NCBI GenBank assembly: GCA_049602155.1
Contig: JBMYRH010000028.1
Location: 1-64,000, forward strand
Origin: JBMYRH01 sp049602155
GTDB taxonomy: Bacteria > Myxococcota_A > UBA9042 > PHBI01 > JBMYRH01
Reading direction: 5' to 3'
Length of the DNA: 64,000 nucleotides
The translations under genes and the position numbers were made by a program. The notes under the pieces are model-generated. The model did no database searches, was not told where the DNA came from, and saw only the letters and a program-made list of their open reading frames with translations. Positions 26,201 to 33,688 of the stretch are shown here, in pieces (position 1 is the first letter of the stretch; each line of letters starts with the position of its first letter).

Positions 26201-26573
26201 CGGTCAACGCGAGGGGCTGGGAGCACACTGGGAGATGTGGGCCTTGGCGCAGGGGGGCTTCACGCCCCATGAGGCGCTCCGAAGTGGGACGATGCATGGC
26301 GCTTTTTATCTTGGGCTCGATAAGGACTTGGGATCGCTCAAGCCAGGCAAGCTCGCTGATGTTGCCCTCATCGCTGGCGACCCGCTGGCAGACATTCGAG
26401 ACTCCGAGAAGGTCCGCTTCGTCATCGCCAATGGTCGCCTCTACGACGCCAGCACGATGGCGCAACTTTACCCTGACAAGGTGGCCGCGCCGGAGCACTT
26501 CTTCAGCCATGACGGTGTGACGACCGACGCAGAGGTGCGGGGCCAAGACGGGTGCATGGGGTGTATGCACTGA
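23274..26573 (+). CDS. Exported TolB-type beta-propeller fused to an amidohydrolase
   Basis: The GTG at 23274 is the likely start: AGGAGGAC lies 5 nt upstream and the codon opens a Sec signal (YRPLTLFILVITFGLSSTASA), whereas the upstream ATG at 23235 would add a non-signal extension. Residues about 60-640 contain WD40/PD40-like blades with SPDG motifs (QLVFDLLGDLYVL, PRYSPDGRWLAF, PVFSPDGRYLYYS). The C-terminal 400 residues are an amidohydrolase: GLIDVHDHG (His733, His735 metal ligands) and the late SLKPGKLADVALIAGDPLADI block. Related exported proteins are annotated as imidazolonepropionase-like hydrolases; the substrate is unknown. The protein ends with the Cys-rich tail CMGCMH. Confidence 0.9.
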   Translation: MYRPLTLFILVITFGLSSTASATTPVKGAEAAKDEQVRGSEAKAASWDVAQPEVSSRMQEIDVRQGTWMSLDVSPDGTQLVFDLLGDLYVLPIEGGEAKALTTSLAWDMQPRYSPDGRWLAFTSDKGGADNIWVMPAEGGDPVQITKEDYRLLNSPAWSPDSLYIVARKHFTSRRSLGSGEMWLYHRTGGKGVQMTKKKTKQKDEGEPVFSPDGRYLYYSRDVSPGETFRYGKNSAEGIYAIERLNRETGRVIRIAGGPGGAARPTPSPDGKWLAFVRRYEGRTGLVIKDLSSGAERLLLHPIERDLQETWAIHGVYPTFAWTPDSASLVLWSKGTLHRVRLSDGVREDIPFHVKTTRRMLTPLRHQVEVAPDRVQARMLRWVRVSPNGKQAVYHALGHLYIQDLPLGKARRLTRQNDHWELYPAFSADGRHVVYTTWDDQALGSVRMVSTRGGKGKVISREPGHYISPVLSPDGRYVVFQRVGGGWLTSPRWAEKKGLFALPVSKKGAETRISHTGSDAHFGAQSDRVFFLDKVAKQERELRSARLDGHELRHHVVSAEAMSFRVSPDERWIAWQEGYHVWVSPFVSAGRTWRLGPKEKGLPRVRVSKDSGYNMAWSGDSKRLHWNLGPELFTRTLGDDFTKAGEGESADSALQAHTLGFSFAHDRPSGGLALVGARLVTMEGDEIIEDGTLVIAGNRIQALGPRDTTTVPKGFKVIDVKGMTAIPGLIDVHDHGSQAEFGITPERNWQHDATLAFGVTTIHDPSNHSQSIFAARELIQAGLMTGPRTFSTGTILYGAEGAFRSRVNSLEDARQHLSRMQAMGAFSVKSYNQPRRNQRQQVLQAARELGMMVVPEGGALFQHNMSMIVDGHTGIEHAIPIANAYEDVLQLWAKSEVGYTPTLNVAYGGLGAEHYWYQDSEVYAHPRLRRFVPARVLDARGRRPATAPHHEWNHIDVARFAKRLIDAGGRVQVGGHGQREGLGAHWEMWALAQGGFTPHEALRSGTMHGAFYLGLDKDLGSLKPGKLADVALIAGDPLADIRDSEKVRFVIANGRLYDASTMAQLYPDKVAAPEHFFSHDGVTTDAEVRGQDGCMGCMH

Positions 26574-26849
26574 GACCGCCTCATAAAGACTCAATGTCTC
26601 TGGTGACAGTGCGATATCGTCCTTGCGAGGGCTGATTGAGCGACGATAGTCTCCGGACGGTTCAAACGAGCACGTCAGATGTGAGTTCACGTGACGTTCG
26701 CAGAGTGTGACAGCCCTCTAGAGCGCGTATTGTGCTCACCGCTGGCCGCCTAGGCTCCTACGGGTTCCAAGCCTCGACGTTGCGTCTATGAGTCAACTTT
26801 GGGCGCTTTGGCAGCGCCAGTTCACAGCGAGAAGACAAGGAGAAGAGTC

Positions 26850-29171
26850 ATGCGTCGTCGAGTTCCTTTTGCTCATCCTCATCCGCCCCGCACAGCCCTC
26901 CCCATGACGGGTATCGCGCTCATGGTCAGCGCCTTGCTCCTCGCACAAGGCTGCGCGACGGCGCCGGCGGTCGTGAAGATAGACTGCCCCAAGCCTGAGG
27001 CGGCCCCTGCGCCTGAGAAGCGAGCAGATGGCGAGCACTACACAATTGATGACTGGTGGCCGAACCGCCTCGATCTGCGTGTCCTTCGGTCCAACGCGCT
27101 CAAGGGCGATCCGATGGACGCGAGCTTTGACTACGGAGAGGCGTTCTCGAAGGTCGACCTCAAAGCCCTTAAACAAGACATCGAGGCGAGCTTGAAGGAC
27201 TCCAAAGCGTGGTGGCCCGCAGATTGGGGGCACTATGGAGGCCTGATGATTCGCTTGGCGTGGCACAGCGCAGGCACCTATCGGGTCACCGATGGCCGCG
27301 GCGGTGCAGCTTCTGGGACCATCCGCTTTGCGCCGCTTAACAGCTGGCCCGATAACGCGAACCTGGACAAGGCACGTCGCCTCCTTTGGCCGGTTAAGCA
27401 GAAGTATGGCCGAAGCGTCTCCTGGGCTGACCTGATGATCCTGACGGGGAACGTCGCTCTCGAGTCGATGGGCTTCAAGACCCTCGGGTTTGGCGGCGGC
27501 CGTGCGGATGTTTACGAGCCGACGGACATCAATTGGGGCCCTGAGACAGAGTGGCTCGCAGACCAACGACACAGTGAAGACGGCACTGCGTTAGATAAGC
27601 GTGTCGCTGCGAGTCAAATGGGGTTGATCTACGTAAACCCACAAGGCCCTGGCGGGAACTCAGACCCACTCGCCGCTGCGCATCATATCCGACGGACCTT
27701 CGCGCGGATGGCCATGAATGACGAAGAGACCGTCGCGCTCATCGCCGGTGGGCACACCCTCGGCAAAGCGCACGGCGCGGCGATGGCAGCCAAGCACGTG
27801 GGAGTCGAGCCCGAAGGTGCGCCGCTCGAGGAGCAAGGCATGGGGTGGAAGAACTCCTACCGCTCCGGAAAGGGCGCAGACACCATCACCAGTGGCCTGG
27901 AGGGGGCGTGGACTTACACGCCGACACAGTGGTCGCACGACTACTTCTCGAACCTCTTTGAGCACGAATGGGAGCTCGTGACGGGCCCTGGTGGCGCCAA
28001 GCAGTGGTCACCGAAAGGCGAGACTGAGCGAATGGTCCCCGATGCGCACATCAAGGGTAAAGAGCACAAGGTGATGATGCTCACGACCGACCTGTCGCTC
28101 ATTAAAGATCCCGCATACCGGGTCATCTCGAAGCGCTTCTATGAGAACCCGAAGAGCTTCGAGGACGCCTTCGCGCGCGCCTGGTTCAAGTTGACGCACC
28201 GTGACATGGGGCCTCATGTGCGCCTCCTTGGTGCAGAGGTCCCAGAGCCTCAGCTCTGGCAAGACCCAGTGCCTGAGGCGAGCTACAAGGCCATCAATGC
28301 GGCAGACATCAAAGCCCTGAAGGCGATGATCTTGAAGTCGGGGCTCACCAACGCTCAGCTCGTGAAAGCGGCCTGGTCGGCGGCCTCGAGCTTCCGTGGT
28401 ACAGACCTGCGCGGTGGCGCCAACGGCGCTCGAGTGAGGCTCGCACCCCAGAAAGACTGGGCAGCCAATGAGCCGGCGGAGCTCGCCAAGGTCTTGAGCG
28501 GCCTTGAGGCGGTGCAGACGGCCTTCAACAAAAAGGCGAAGAAGGGCAAGAAGGTCTCCATGGCGGACGTCATCGTCCTCGGCGGCGGTGCGGCTATCGA
28601 GCGGGCGGCGAAGCAGGCGGGGATCACGGTCACCGTGCCCTTCGCTTCAGGTCGCACCGACGCGACTCAGGAGATGACGGACCTCACCTCGTTCGGCCAC
28701 CTTGAGCCCGAGACCGATGGGTTCCGTAACTATGTCGGAGCCGCCGCAGGCGATGCCAACACGGCCGAGCGCCTCGTGGAGCGCGCTGACATGCTCTCGC
28801 TCAGCGCGGCAGAGATGGCCGTCCTTGTCGGCGGGCTACGCGTCATCGGGGCCAACCATGGTGGCACGAGTCACGGTGTCTTCACGGAGACGCCGGGGGC
28901 ATTGAACAACCACTTCTTCGTGAACCTCCTCGACAACGGCGTGGTCTGGAAGCGGGCCGCAGCAGGTGATGGGGTGTACGAGGGCCGCGTCCGCGGCAGC
29001 GACGCCGTCAAGTGGACAGGGACCGCTGTCGACTTGGTCTTCGGCTCCAACTCTCAGCTGCGCGCCATCGCCGAGGTGTACGCAGCCGAGGACGCAAAGG
29101 AGAAGTTCGTCAACGACTTCGTCGCCGTGTGGGACAAGGTGATGACGCTCGATCGTTTCGACCTCCGCTAG
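26850..29171 (+). CDS. katG: Catalase-peroxidase with lipoprotein signal
   Basis: ATG 26850 is preferred because AAGGAG precedes it. A 35-residue signal ends in lipobox AQGC (Cys35), so the enzyme should be lipid-anchored outside the inner membrane, unlike cytoplasmic KatG. Both peroxidase domains are present. The distal Arg135, Trp138 and His139 are in RLAWHSAGTYR, Tyr261 in LIYVNP and Met287 in RMAMND, so the Trp-Tyr-Met adduct of bifunctional catalase-peroxidases can form. The proximal His302 lies in GGHTLGKAHG. It would detoxify H2O2 in the periplasm. A 9-bp-stem hairpin sits 24 bp after the stop. No OxyR-type site is evident upstream. Confidence 0.95.
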   Translation: MRRRVPFAHPHPPRTALPMTGIALMVSALLLAQGCATAPAVVKIDCPKPEAAPAPEKRADGEHYTIDDWWPNRLDLRVLRSNALKGDPMDASFDYGEAFSKVDLKALKQDIEASLKDSKAWWPADWGHYGGLMIRLAWHSAGTYRVTDGRGGAASGTIRFAPLNSWPDNANLDKARRLLWPVKQKYGRSVSWADLMILTGNVALESMGFKTLGFGGGRADVYEPTDINWGPETEWLADQRHSEDGTALDKRVAASQMGLIYVNPQGPGGNSDPLAAAHHIRRTFARMAMNDEETVALIAGGHTLGKAHGAAMAAKHVGVEPEGAPLEEQGMGWKNSYRSGKGADTITSGLEGAWTYTPTQWSHDYFSNLFEHEWELVTGPGGAKQWSPKGETERMVPDAHIKGKEHKVMMLTTDLSLIKDPAYRVISKRFYENPKSFEDAFARAWFKLTHRDMGPHVRLLGAEVPEPQLWQDPVPEASYKAINAADIKALKAMILKSGLTNAQLVKAAWSAASSFRGTDLRGGANGARVRLAPQKDWAANEPAELAKVLSGLEAVQTAFNKKAKKGKKVSMADVIVLGGGAAIERAAKQAGITVTVPFASGRTDATQEMTDLTSFGHLEPETDGFRNYVGAAAGDANTAERLVERADMLSLSAAEMAVLVGGLRVIGANHGGTSHGVFTETPGALNNHFFVNLLDNGVVWKRAAAGDGVYEGRVRGSDAVKWTGTAVDLVFGSNSQLRAIAEVYAAEDAKEKFVNDFVAVWDKVMTLDRFDLR

Positions 29172-29194
29172 GGGTTGAACGGAGCGCTGTGGCT

Positions 29195-29218
29195 GCTCGC
29201 CCTCTCTGCAGGGCGAGC
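29195..29218. terminator. Hairpin after katG
   Basis: Arms GCTCGCCCT (29195-29203) and AGGGCGAGC (29210-29218) pair perfectly around a 6-nt loop. It sits between two convergent genes, so it may act in both directions, but no T-run follows on either side. Confidence 0.5.
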
Positions 29219-29231
29219 GGTCACTGTGACC
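29219..29231. repeat. 13-bp perfect palindrome beside the katG hairpin
   Basis: GGTCACTGTGACC is perfectly symmetrical around one central T and directly abuts the hairpin. It could be a protein-binding site or part of a longer terminator structure. Confidence 0.45.
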
Positions 29232-29273
29232 GGGCGGCGTGGATTGATATCGGCGTTTCGGTGCACATCCGAG

Positions 29274-29744
29274 TTAACGCAGCGGCCAACCCGATTGTAC
29301 GAAGTCCGTGCCTGACTCGTGACACCCTGTGCAGCCGGTCGCATCGAAGGACGCGGTCTTTGGGGTCTCTGCGTTCACGAAGCGCTCAAACCAAAACCAC
29401 CCCTCACTGGCGCCCTGGGTCGTCTTGAGCGACAGCGCGTAGCCCCAGACCGTCTGCGCGTCCGCCTCGTACATCACCCGCACGGCGGCTGCACCGGCTG
29501 GGTGCGTGGTGGCGTGGACGTCGAGAGAGTCCCGAAGCGTGGGGTTAATGAAGATCTGCGCCTGGCCATCGGACATCGTGGCCGGTAGGACTCCGGATTC
29601 AGCGTCCCAGGCTTCATAGCAGCCTTGCGCGAACCACGCCTCGAGCGATGGTGTCGAGGTGTCACTCAGCGGGGGACAGAGCGGGTCGTCATCGGCCCCG
29701 GGGATGCACCCCTGGAAGAGCAGGGCGCTGAGGCACAGCCACAC
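29274..29744 (-). CDS. Monohaem cytochrome c-like lipoprotein
   Basis: The visible start is GTG 29744, giving a lipobox LFQGC but no basic n-region. In-frame codons just upstream encode VRLRRCG and reach the stop of the preceding gene, so a nonstandard start such as CTG near 29767 would give a better signal. The C-terminus has CTGCH, a c-type haem motif (CxxCH), in the last 25 residues. Two further Cys occur near the N-terminus. Without a clear distal Met the haem could be five-coordinate. The gene follows the acidic cytochrome c-like lipoprotein with a 26-bp gap, so the pair is probably an operon. The role is electron transfer or haem-based chemistry outside the membrane. Confidence 0.7.
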   Translation of the reverse strand: MWLCLSALLFQGCIPGADDDPLCPPLSDTSTPSLEAWFAQGCYEAWDAESGVLPATMSDGQAQIFINPTLRDSLDVHATTHPAGAAAVRVMYEADAQTVWGYALSLKTTQGASEGWFWFERFVNAETPKTASFDATGCTGCHESGTDFVQSGWPLR

Positions 29745-29770
29745 CCCGCAGCGGCGCAGGCGGACCAGGC

Positions 29771-30538
29771 TCAGAGGTTCGCGCCGGTCGCGATCCAGTC
29801 GTGGATCAGGTCAAGCTGCGCGTCTGTGAGCCCGGTCTCACTGAATGGCGGCATCTTCTGGTCCGCAGTCAGGCAGTCGTCCTCTTGGGGGCGGACACGG
29901 ACCCAGAGCATGCTGGCGTCAGGATCGCCGGGAACCACGCGCATCGTCACGTCACAGTTGGTGTCAGTCGACGTCTCCACGTTGACCAAGTTGTCATATG
30001 CCGACTCAAGGCTGTCCATCAGCATCCCACCTGCGTGGCCAGCGTGGCAGTAGCCCGCCGTGCACCCCATGGGCTCCAAGACCTCGTTGAAGACCGTGGC
30101 GAAGCTCACAGGATCGCCCATCGCCGCGTCCTCTGAGGGGCCGGCGTCTTGCTCCTGGGCGTCGACGGATGACGCGTCATCTCCCGATGTGTCGTCTGCG
30201 GCGGTGTCCGAGGCCTCAGCGTCAGAGGGCGCGGGGGCGCTGCCAGCCGTGTCGTCTGCGGCGGCGTCCTCAACCTCTACATCCGCAGGAGCCGGGCTTT
30301 CGCCATCGGGCTCGTCGACGGCCGTGTCTTCTGCCTCTGGATCTGCCGGGCTCGTGTCCTCTGTGACTGAGTCCGCACCGACGACCTCAGCCTCGTTTGC
30401 GTCACTCTCCATCGAGCCGCCGGGCTCGCTGTCGGTGGCCATATCGGTGTTCGAGTCGGTCACCTCGGGCTCACCGCCACATCCCCAGGTGAGCAGGCAG
30501 GTCATCGTGGCGCATATGAGGAGGTGTGTGGGCCGCAT
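29771..30538 (-). CDS. Cytochrome c-like lipoprotein with acidic linker
   Basis: ATG 30538 opens a lipoprotein signal (lipobox TWGC, Cys20) and has GAGAG upstream. Residues about 21-145 are a low-complexity Asp/Ala/Glu/Ser/Thr linker. Residues about 145-255 contain CTAGYCH, a haem-type CxxxxCH motif, with RVVPGDPDASMLWVRV and KMPPFSETGLTDAQLDLIHDWIATGA, which match small cytochrome c-like domains in planctomycete and myxococcal proteins; the Met in KMPP is a likely sixth ligand. It probably carries electrons or senses redox state. It is cotranscribed with the monohaem lipoprotein. Confidence 0.85.
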   Translation of the reverse strand: MRPTHLLICATMTCLLTWGCGGEPEVTDSNTDMATDSEPGGSMESDANEAEVVGADSVTEDTSPADPEAEDTAVDEPDGESPAPADVEVEDAAADDTAGSAPAPSDAEASDTAADDTSGDDASSVDAQEQDAGPSEDAAMGDPVSFATVFNEVLEPMGCTAGYCHAGHAGGMLMDSLESAYDNLVNVETSTDTNCDVTMRVVPGDPDASMLWVRVRPQEDDCLTADQKMPPFSETGLTDAQLDLIHDWIATGANL

Positions 30539-30794
30539 GGGTGTCTCTCAGGGCTCACTTGCAGCAGTTCACGCGCAATGCGCCGAGACGCAATCGCAGT
30601 GTGTGTGGGTGGATCGCACCCCGACTCTAGCACGGCACACCGAGGCACTCACTCCGGCTGTCCGGGTGAGTCACCCCGTGGATGAGGGGCGCCAAGGGGG
30701 CCCTCAGATGACGACCCTGGCATAGGTGGCGGCGGAGCTGGGCCTCCAGTCGTTCATCGTCGACTGGAGCCTCAGCCTCGCCACCGCGCTTGCT

Positions 30795-33137
30795 CTAGCT
30801 GTTTGTACCAGCAGCCGCAGCGGCCTCAGCCTCTTTGGTGGCCGCAGCCTCTGCTTCGGCCATCTTCTCGCTCTGGTTGAATGTCCCCTTGAAGACGATC
30901 ATCCCCAGCGGTGAGATGAGGCACATGATGGCGATCCACAGCCACGACATCTCGTGGTCGGGGAACTCTACCATCCCCTCCGCGAAGTACTGACCAGTCA
31001 GGATGTCGGCCATCACTGTCGCGCCCACTTTGCCCAGGAAGTAGGGCAAGACGGCCAGCGCGATGTAGGCGCCTTCCTTGCCGCGGGGGGCGATCTCAGC
31101 GCTGAACTGCATGAGGCGAGGTGACCAAATGGCCTCGCCCACCGTGAAGACCATGATGAAGACGACGAGGGAGATCACAAATGGATCTTGGCCACCGACC
31201 GGTGACTCGACCCAGTAGTCGAAGATCCAGGTACCAAACCAGGTGTCGCCGAGCCCCAAGGCCCACGCCTCAGGCATGAAGCAGATGAACACGGAGAGCG
31301 CCGAGAGCGTGGTGCCGACCATGAGCATCGTGTAGGAGCGCACCTTGATGGTGAGGATGGACACCAGCGGCACGAGGAACACGATCATCGCGGGGTTTAG
31401 GGTTCCGAAGAGGCTGACGACCGGGAAGTCCGCGCCGAAGACGCGAAGTGCGTAGGTCGGGAACATCACGTGGAAGACGTAGAAGGTGAGCCGGACAAAG
31501 GTCAGGATCCCCAGCATCGCCATGTAGATCCAGAAGGGCTTGTCGGTGAAGTTCTCCTTCAGCTCCCGAATCGTCCCCTCTGTGGAGTCCCGGACTGACT
31601 TCATGACCCGGTCAAAGCCTGCGCCTGGCTTGGCTGCACCGAGATGGGAGAAGAGGGCGTAGATGATGCCACCGGCCGCGAAGATCCCGATCGTGATGAC
31701 AAAGGCCCAGATGTAGAAGCCGACCTTGATCTTGTCGTTGAAGATCTTCCAATCGTGGACTTGGCCCTCGACCAGGACGTAAGCGAAGACACCCACGATG
31801 GCCGTCGCCACGAGGCTCTTAATCAGCTCGCGCGTCATCTGTGCGCGGCGCGTCACGATCGACGCGATGAGGCCCTCTTTGATGACGTCTTCGCCTTCGG
31901 TCTCGGGCGTCTTGATGACCATCCCGTTCTCGGTCATCTCAGCGCCCTCGCGCATGATGAGGATGGCGATGAAGTCAGGGATGTTGATCAGGAAGCCGAT
32001 GCCGATGATCGCCTGATAGGTGGTGAGCTCGACGCCCCAAATCTCGATACCGTCAGCGTGGAACTTACGGAAGTACTCAGCGATCTCAGCACCGACGGTG
32101 AAGCCGATGTTCATCAACGTGTAGAAGAGTCCAAAGCCTAGCGTGGCTGTCTTCAGCGTCGTGAACCACTTGATGCCCACCTTCAACACCGGGCCAGTGA
32201 TGGCGAAGCCGAAGGCCAAAGGCAGGAAGCCGAAGAAGGTCACGATCCAGATGTCCTGGCTCAGCGGCATCGCGAAGCGCGAAATCAGGAGCATCACAGC
32301 GCCGATCAGCAGGCACTTCTTCACGCCGATTGTGTCGCATACTGCGCCAACCATCATCGTGATGATCGTCGCGACCAGGCCCCAGATCATGTAGTAGAGG
32401 TAGCCTGGACTGTCGCCCAGAGGGGCGCCATTCCAGAGCACATCGTTTTGTAGGAAGAGCACAAAGATGGATGAGGCCGCGCCGTAAGCGCTGTACTCGG
32501 TCAGCTTCGTGAAGAACATCAGCCAGAGCTCTCGCGGGTGCCCGCGGAGCCCCTTGATGTAGCCCCAGGACAAGCCGATGAGCGCGATGAGGAGGGTGAG
32601 TGCGCAGATGGCTAGGAACCAGTCCAGGCCGGTGGCGCCCTCGCCGGTCAAGCGCGCCATCATGGACTCCGCAGAGCGGTAGTCCATCACCGTCCATGCG
32701 GTCTTGTCGTCCCATGTACGGTTTCGCTCTGCAGCGCTCACATGGGCATCACCCTCAAGGTGCATGTAGACGGCGAAGGGCTCCCCCTCTTTGGGGGTGA
32801 AGGTGCCCATGAGCTTGAAGCCGTTGTTGGCTGGCAGTGCGTTATTGCCCGCGGTCCATTCCACCGAGCCGGGCTGGTCAAAGCCCCACTTCTGGATGTC
32901 GGCCGTGAACACCTCAAGGGTTCGGTGCTCGCGGAGCACATCACCGCCGGACTTGTAGGCCTCGTCGTACTTCTTGTTCGAGATCGAGTTCACGAACTCA
33001 TCGGCGACTCCGATGATCTTCGACGTCTTCCACTCAAATTTTGGGCCCTTACTGCCGCCGCCGCCGCCAGCCCATGCCGTCGAGGTGAGCAGGAGTGAGA
33101 GCGAGAGAATCAAAAGTCCGAATGAGACTCTTCTCAT
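30795..33137 (-). CDS. MFS transporter with extra exported N-terminal domain
   Basis: ATG 33137 is chosen over ATG 33158 because AAGGAA lies about 11 nt upstream. The N-terminus is a cleavable-looking Sec signal (RRVSFGLLILSLSLLLTSTAWA, then a Gly run). Residues about 25-155 form a soluble alpha/beta domain (FVNSISNKKYDEAYKSGG, VEWTAGNNALP) resembling small DUF3887/DUF4019-type exported domains. At least twelve membrane helices follow, with FFTKLTEYSAYGAAS near the start, similar to the first helix of POT/PTR peptide transporters but lacking an exact ExxER motif. The tail is Ala/Glu-rich. Substrate is unknown, perhaps peptides. A tandem ATTGCGC pair lies about 66-79 bp upstream of the start. 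Confidence 0.83.
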   Translation of the reverse strand: MRRVSFGLLILSLSLLLTSTAWAGGGGGSKGPKFEWKTSKIIGVADEFVNSISNKKYDEAYKSGGDVLREHRTLEVFTADIQKWGFDQPGSVEWTAGNNALPANNGFKLMGTFTPKEGEPFAVYMHLEGDAHVSAAERNRTWDDKTAWTVMDYRSAESMMARLTGEGATGLDWFLAICALTLLIALIGLSWGYIKGLRGHPRELWLMFFTKLTEYSAYGAASSIFVLFLQNDVLWNGAPLGDSPGYLYYMIWGLVATIITMMVGAVCDTIGVKKCLLIGAVMLLISRFAMPLSQDIWIVTFFGFLPLAFGFAITGPVLKVGIKWFTTLKTATLGFGLFYTLMNIGFTVGAEIAEYFRKFHADGIEIWGVELTTYQAIIGIGFLINIPDFIAILIMREGAEMTENGMVIKTPETEGEDVIKEGLIASIVTRRAQMTRELIKSLVATAIVGVFAYVLVEGQVHDWKIFNDKIKVGFYIWAFVITIGIFAAGGIIYALFSHLGAAKPGAGFDRVMKSVRDSTEGTIRELKENFTDKPFWIYMAMLGILTFVRLTFYVFHVMFPTYALRVFGADFPVVSLFGTLNPAMIVFLVPLVSILTIKVRSYTMLMVGTTLSALSVFICFMPEAWALGLGDTWFGTWIFDYWVESPVGGQDPFVISLVVFIMVFTVGEAIWSPRLMQFSAEIAPRGKEGAYIALAVLPYFLGKVGATVMADILTGQYFAEGMVEFPDHEMSWLWIAIMCLISPLGMIVFKGTFNQSEKMAEAEAAATKEAEAAAAAGTNS

Positions 33138-33688
33138 AGTTTCTATTCCTTGGTGCATTTCGCTGCCGCCGCCGTCGTGTCATTCGCCTTGGAGAGTCAC
33201 TCATTGCGCATTGCGCAGTGCCCGAGGCAGCGAAAAGCCAGGACACAGAGAGAGGCCACGGGGGCCACTTTGCTCGTCATTGGATGTGTGCCCTCAGCCG
33301 CTCCTCACAGAGATGGAATTCCCCGGTCGGACGCTGAGCAATACGGACAGGTACGTGAGGACCCAGCCTCAAACGCGGCCGGACTCTACCACCGCCAACC
33401 ACGCGGCGCGAGCGAAGACGGTTTTAGCCACCCGGTGGTCTTTTTGGGGGTCTCTCCGGTGCTGTTTTTTTGTGTGAAATAGGGCCCGGGATGGGGCCGG
33501 ACGGGTGGGGGCAGCTTGGGCTCCCTGCGCACTCCGAGGGGGCAGCTGCACAGGGGGTAGGGAGTAGCGTGTGTTCACCCAGCGGAGACCTCCTTTGTGG
33601 AGTGAGGAACTCCTCACGCTGCGGGGAGCGACCTCCTCCACGGAGACGCCGCTACGCGCCGGCAAAGAGATGGTTTACTCTCCGTGGC
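33138..33688. other. 551-bp divergent intergenic region
   Basis: Separates the MFS gene from the VWA lipoprotein gene. It contains two tandem ATTGCGC heptamers (33203-33216) and a T-rich stretch (33461-33471) but no coding frame I trust. A TACTCT hexamer lies 7 nt before the start of the right-hand gene. No RNA was recognised. Confidence 0.55.

Noticed and set aside
33430..33471. Possible terminator CCACCCGGTGG with nearby T-runs
   Set aside because: The stem would have a one-base loop, and the T-runs are not positioned for either flanking gene.
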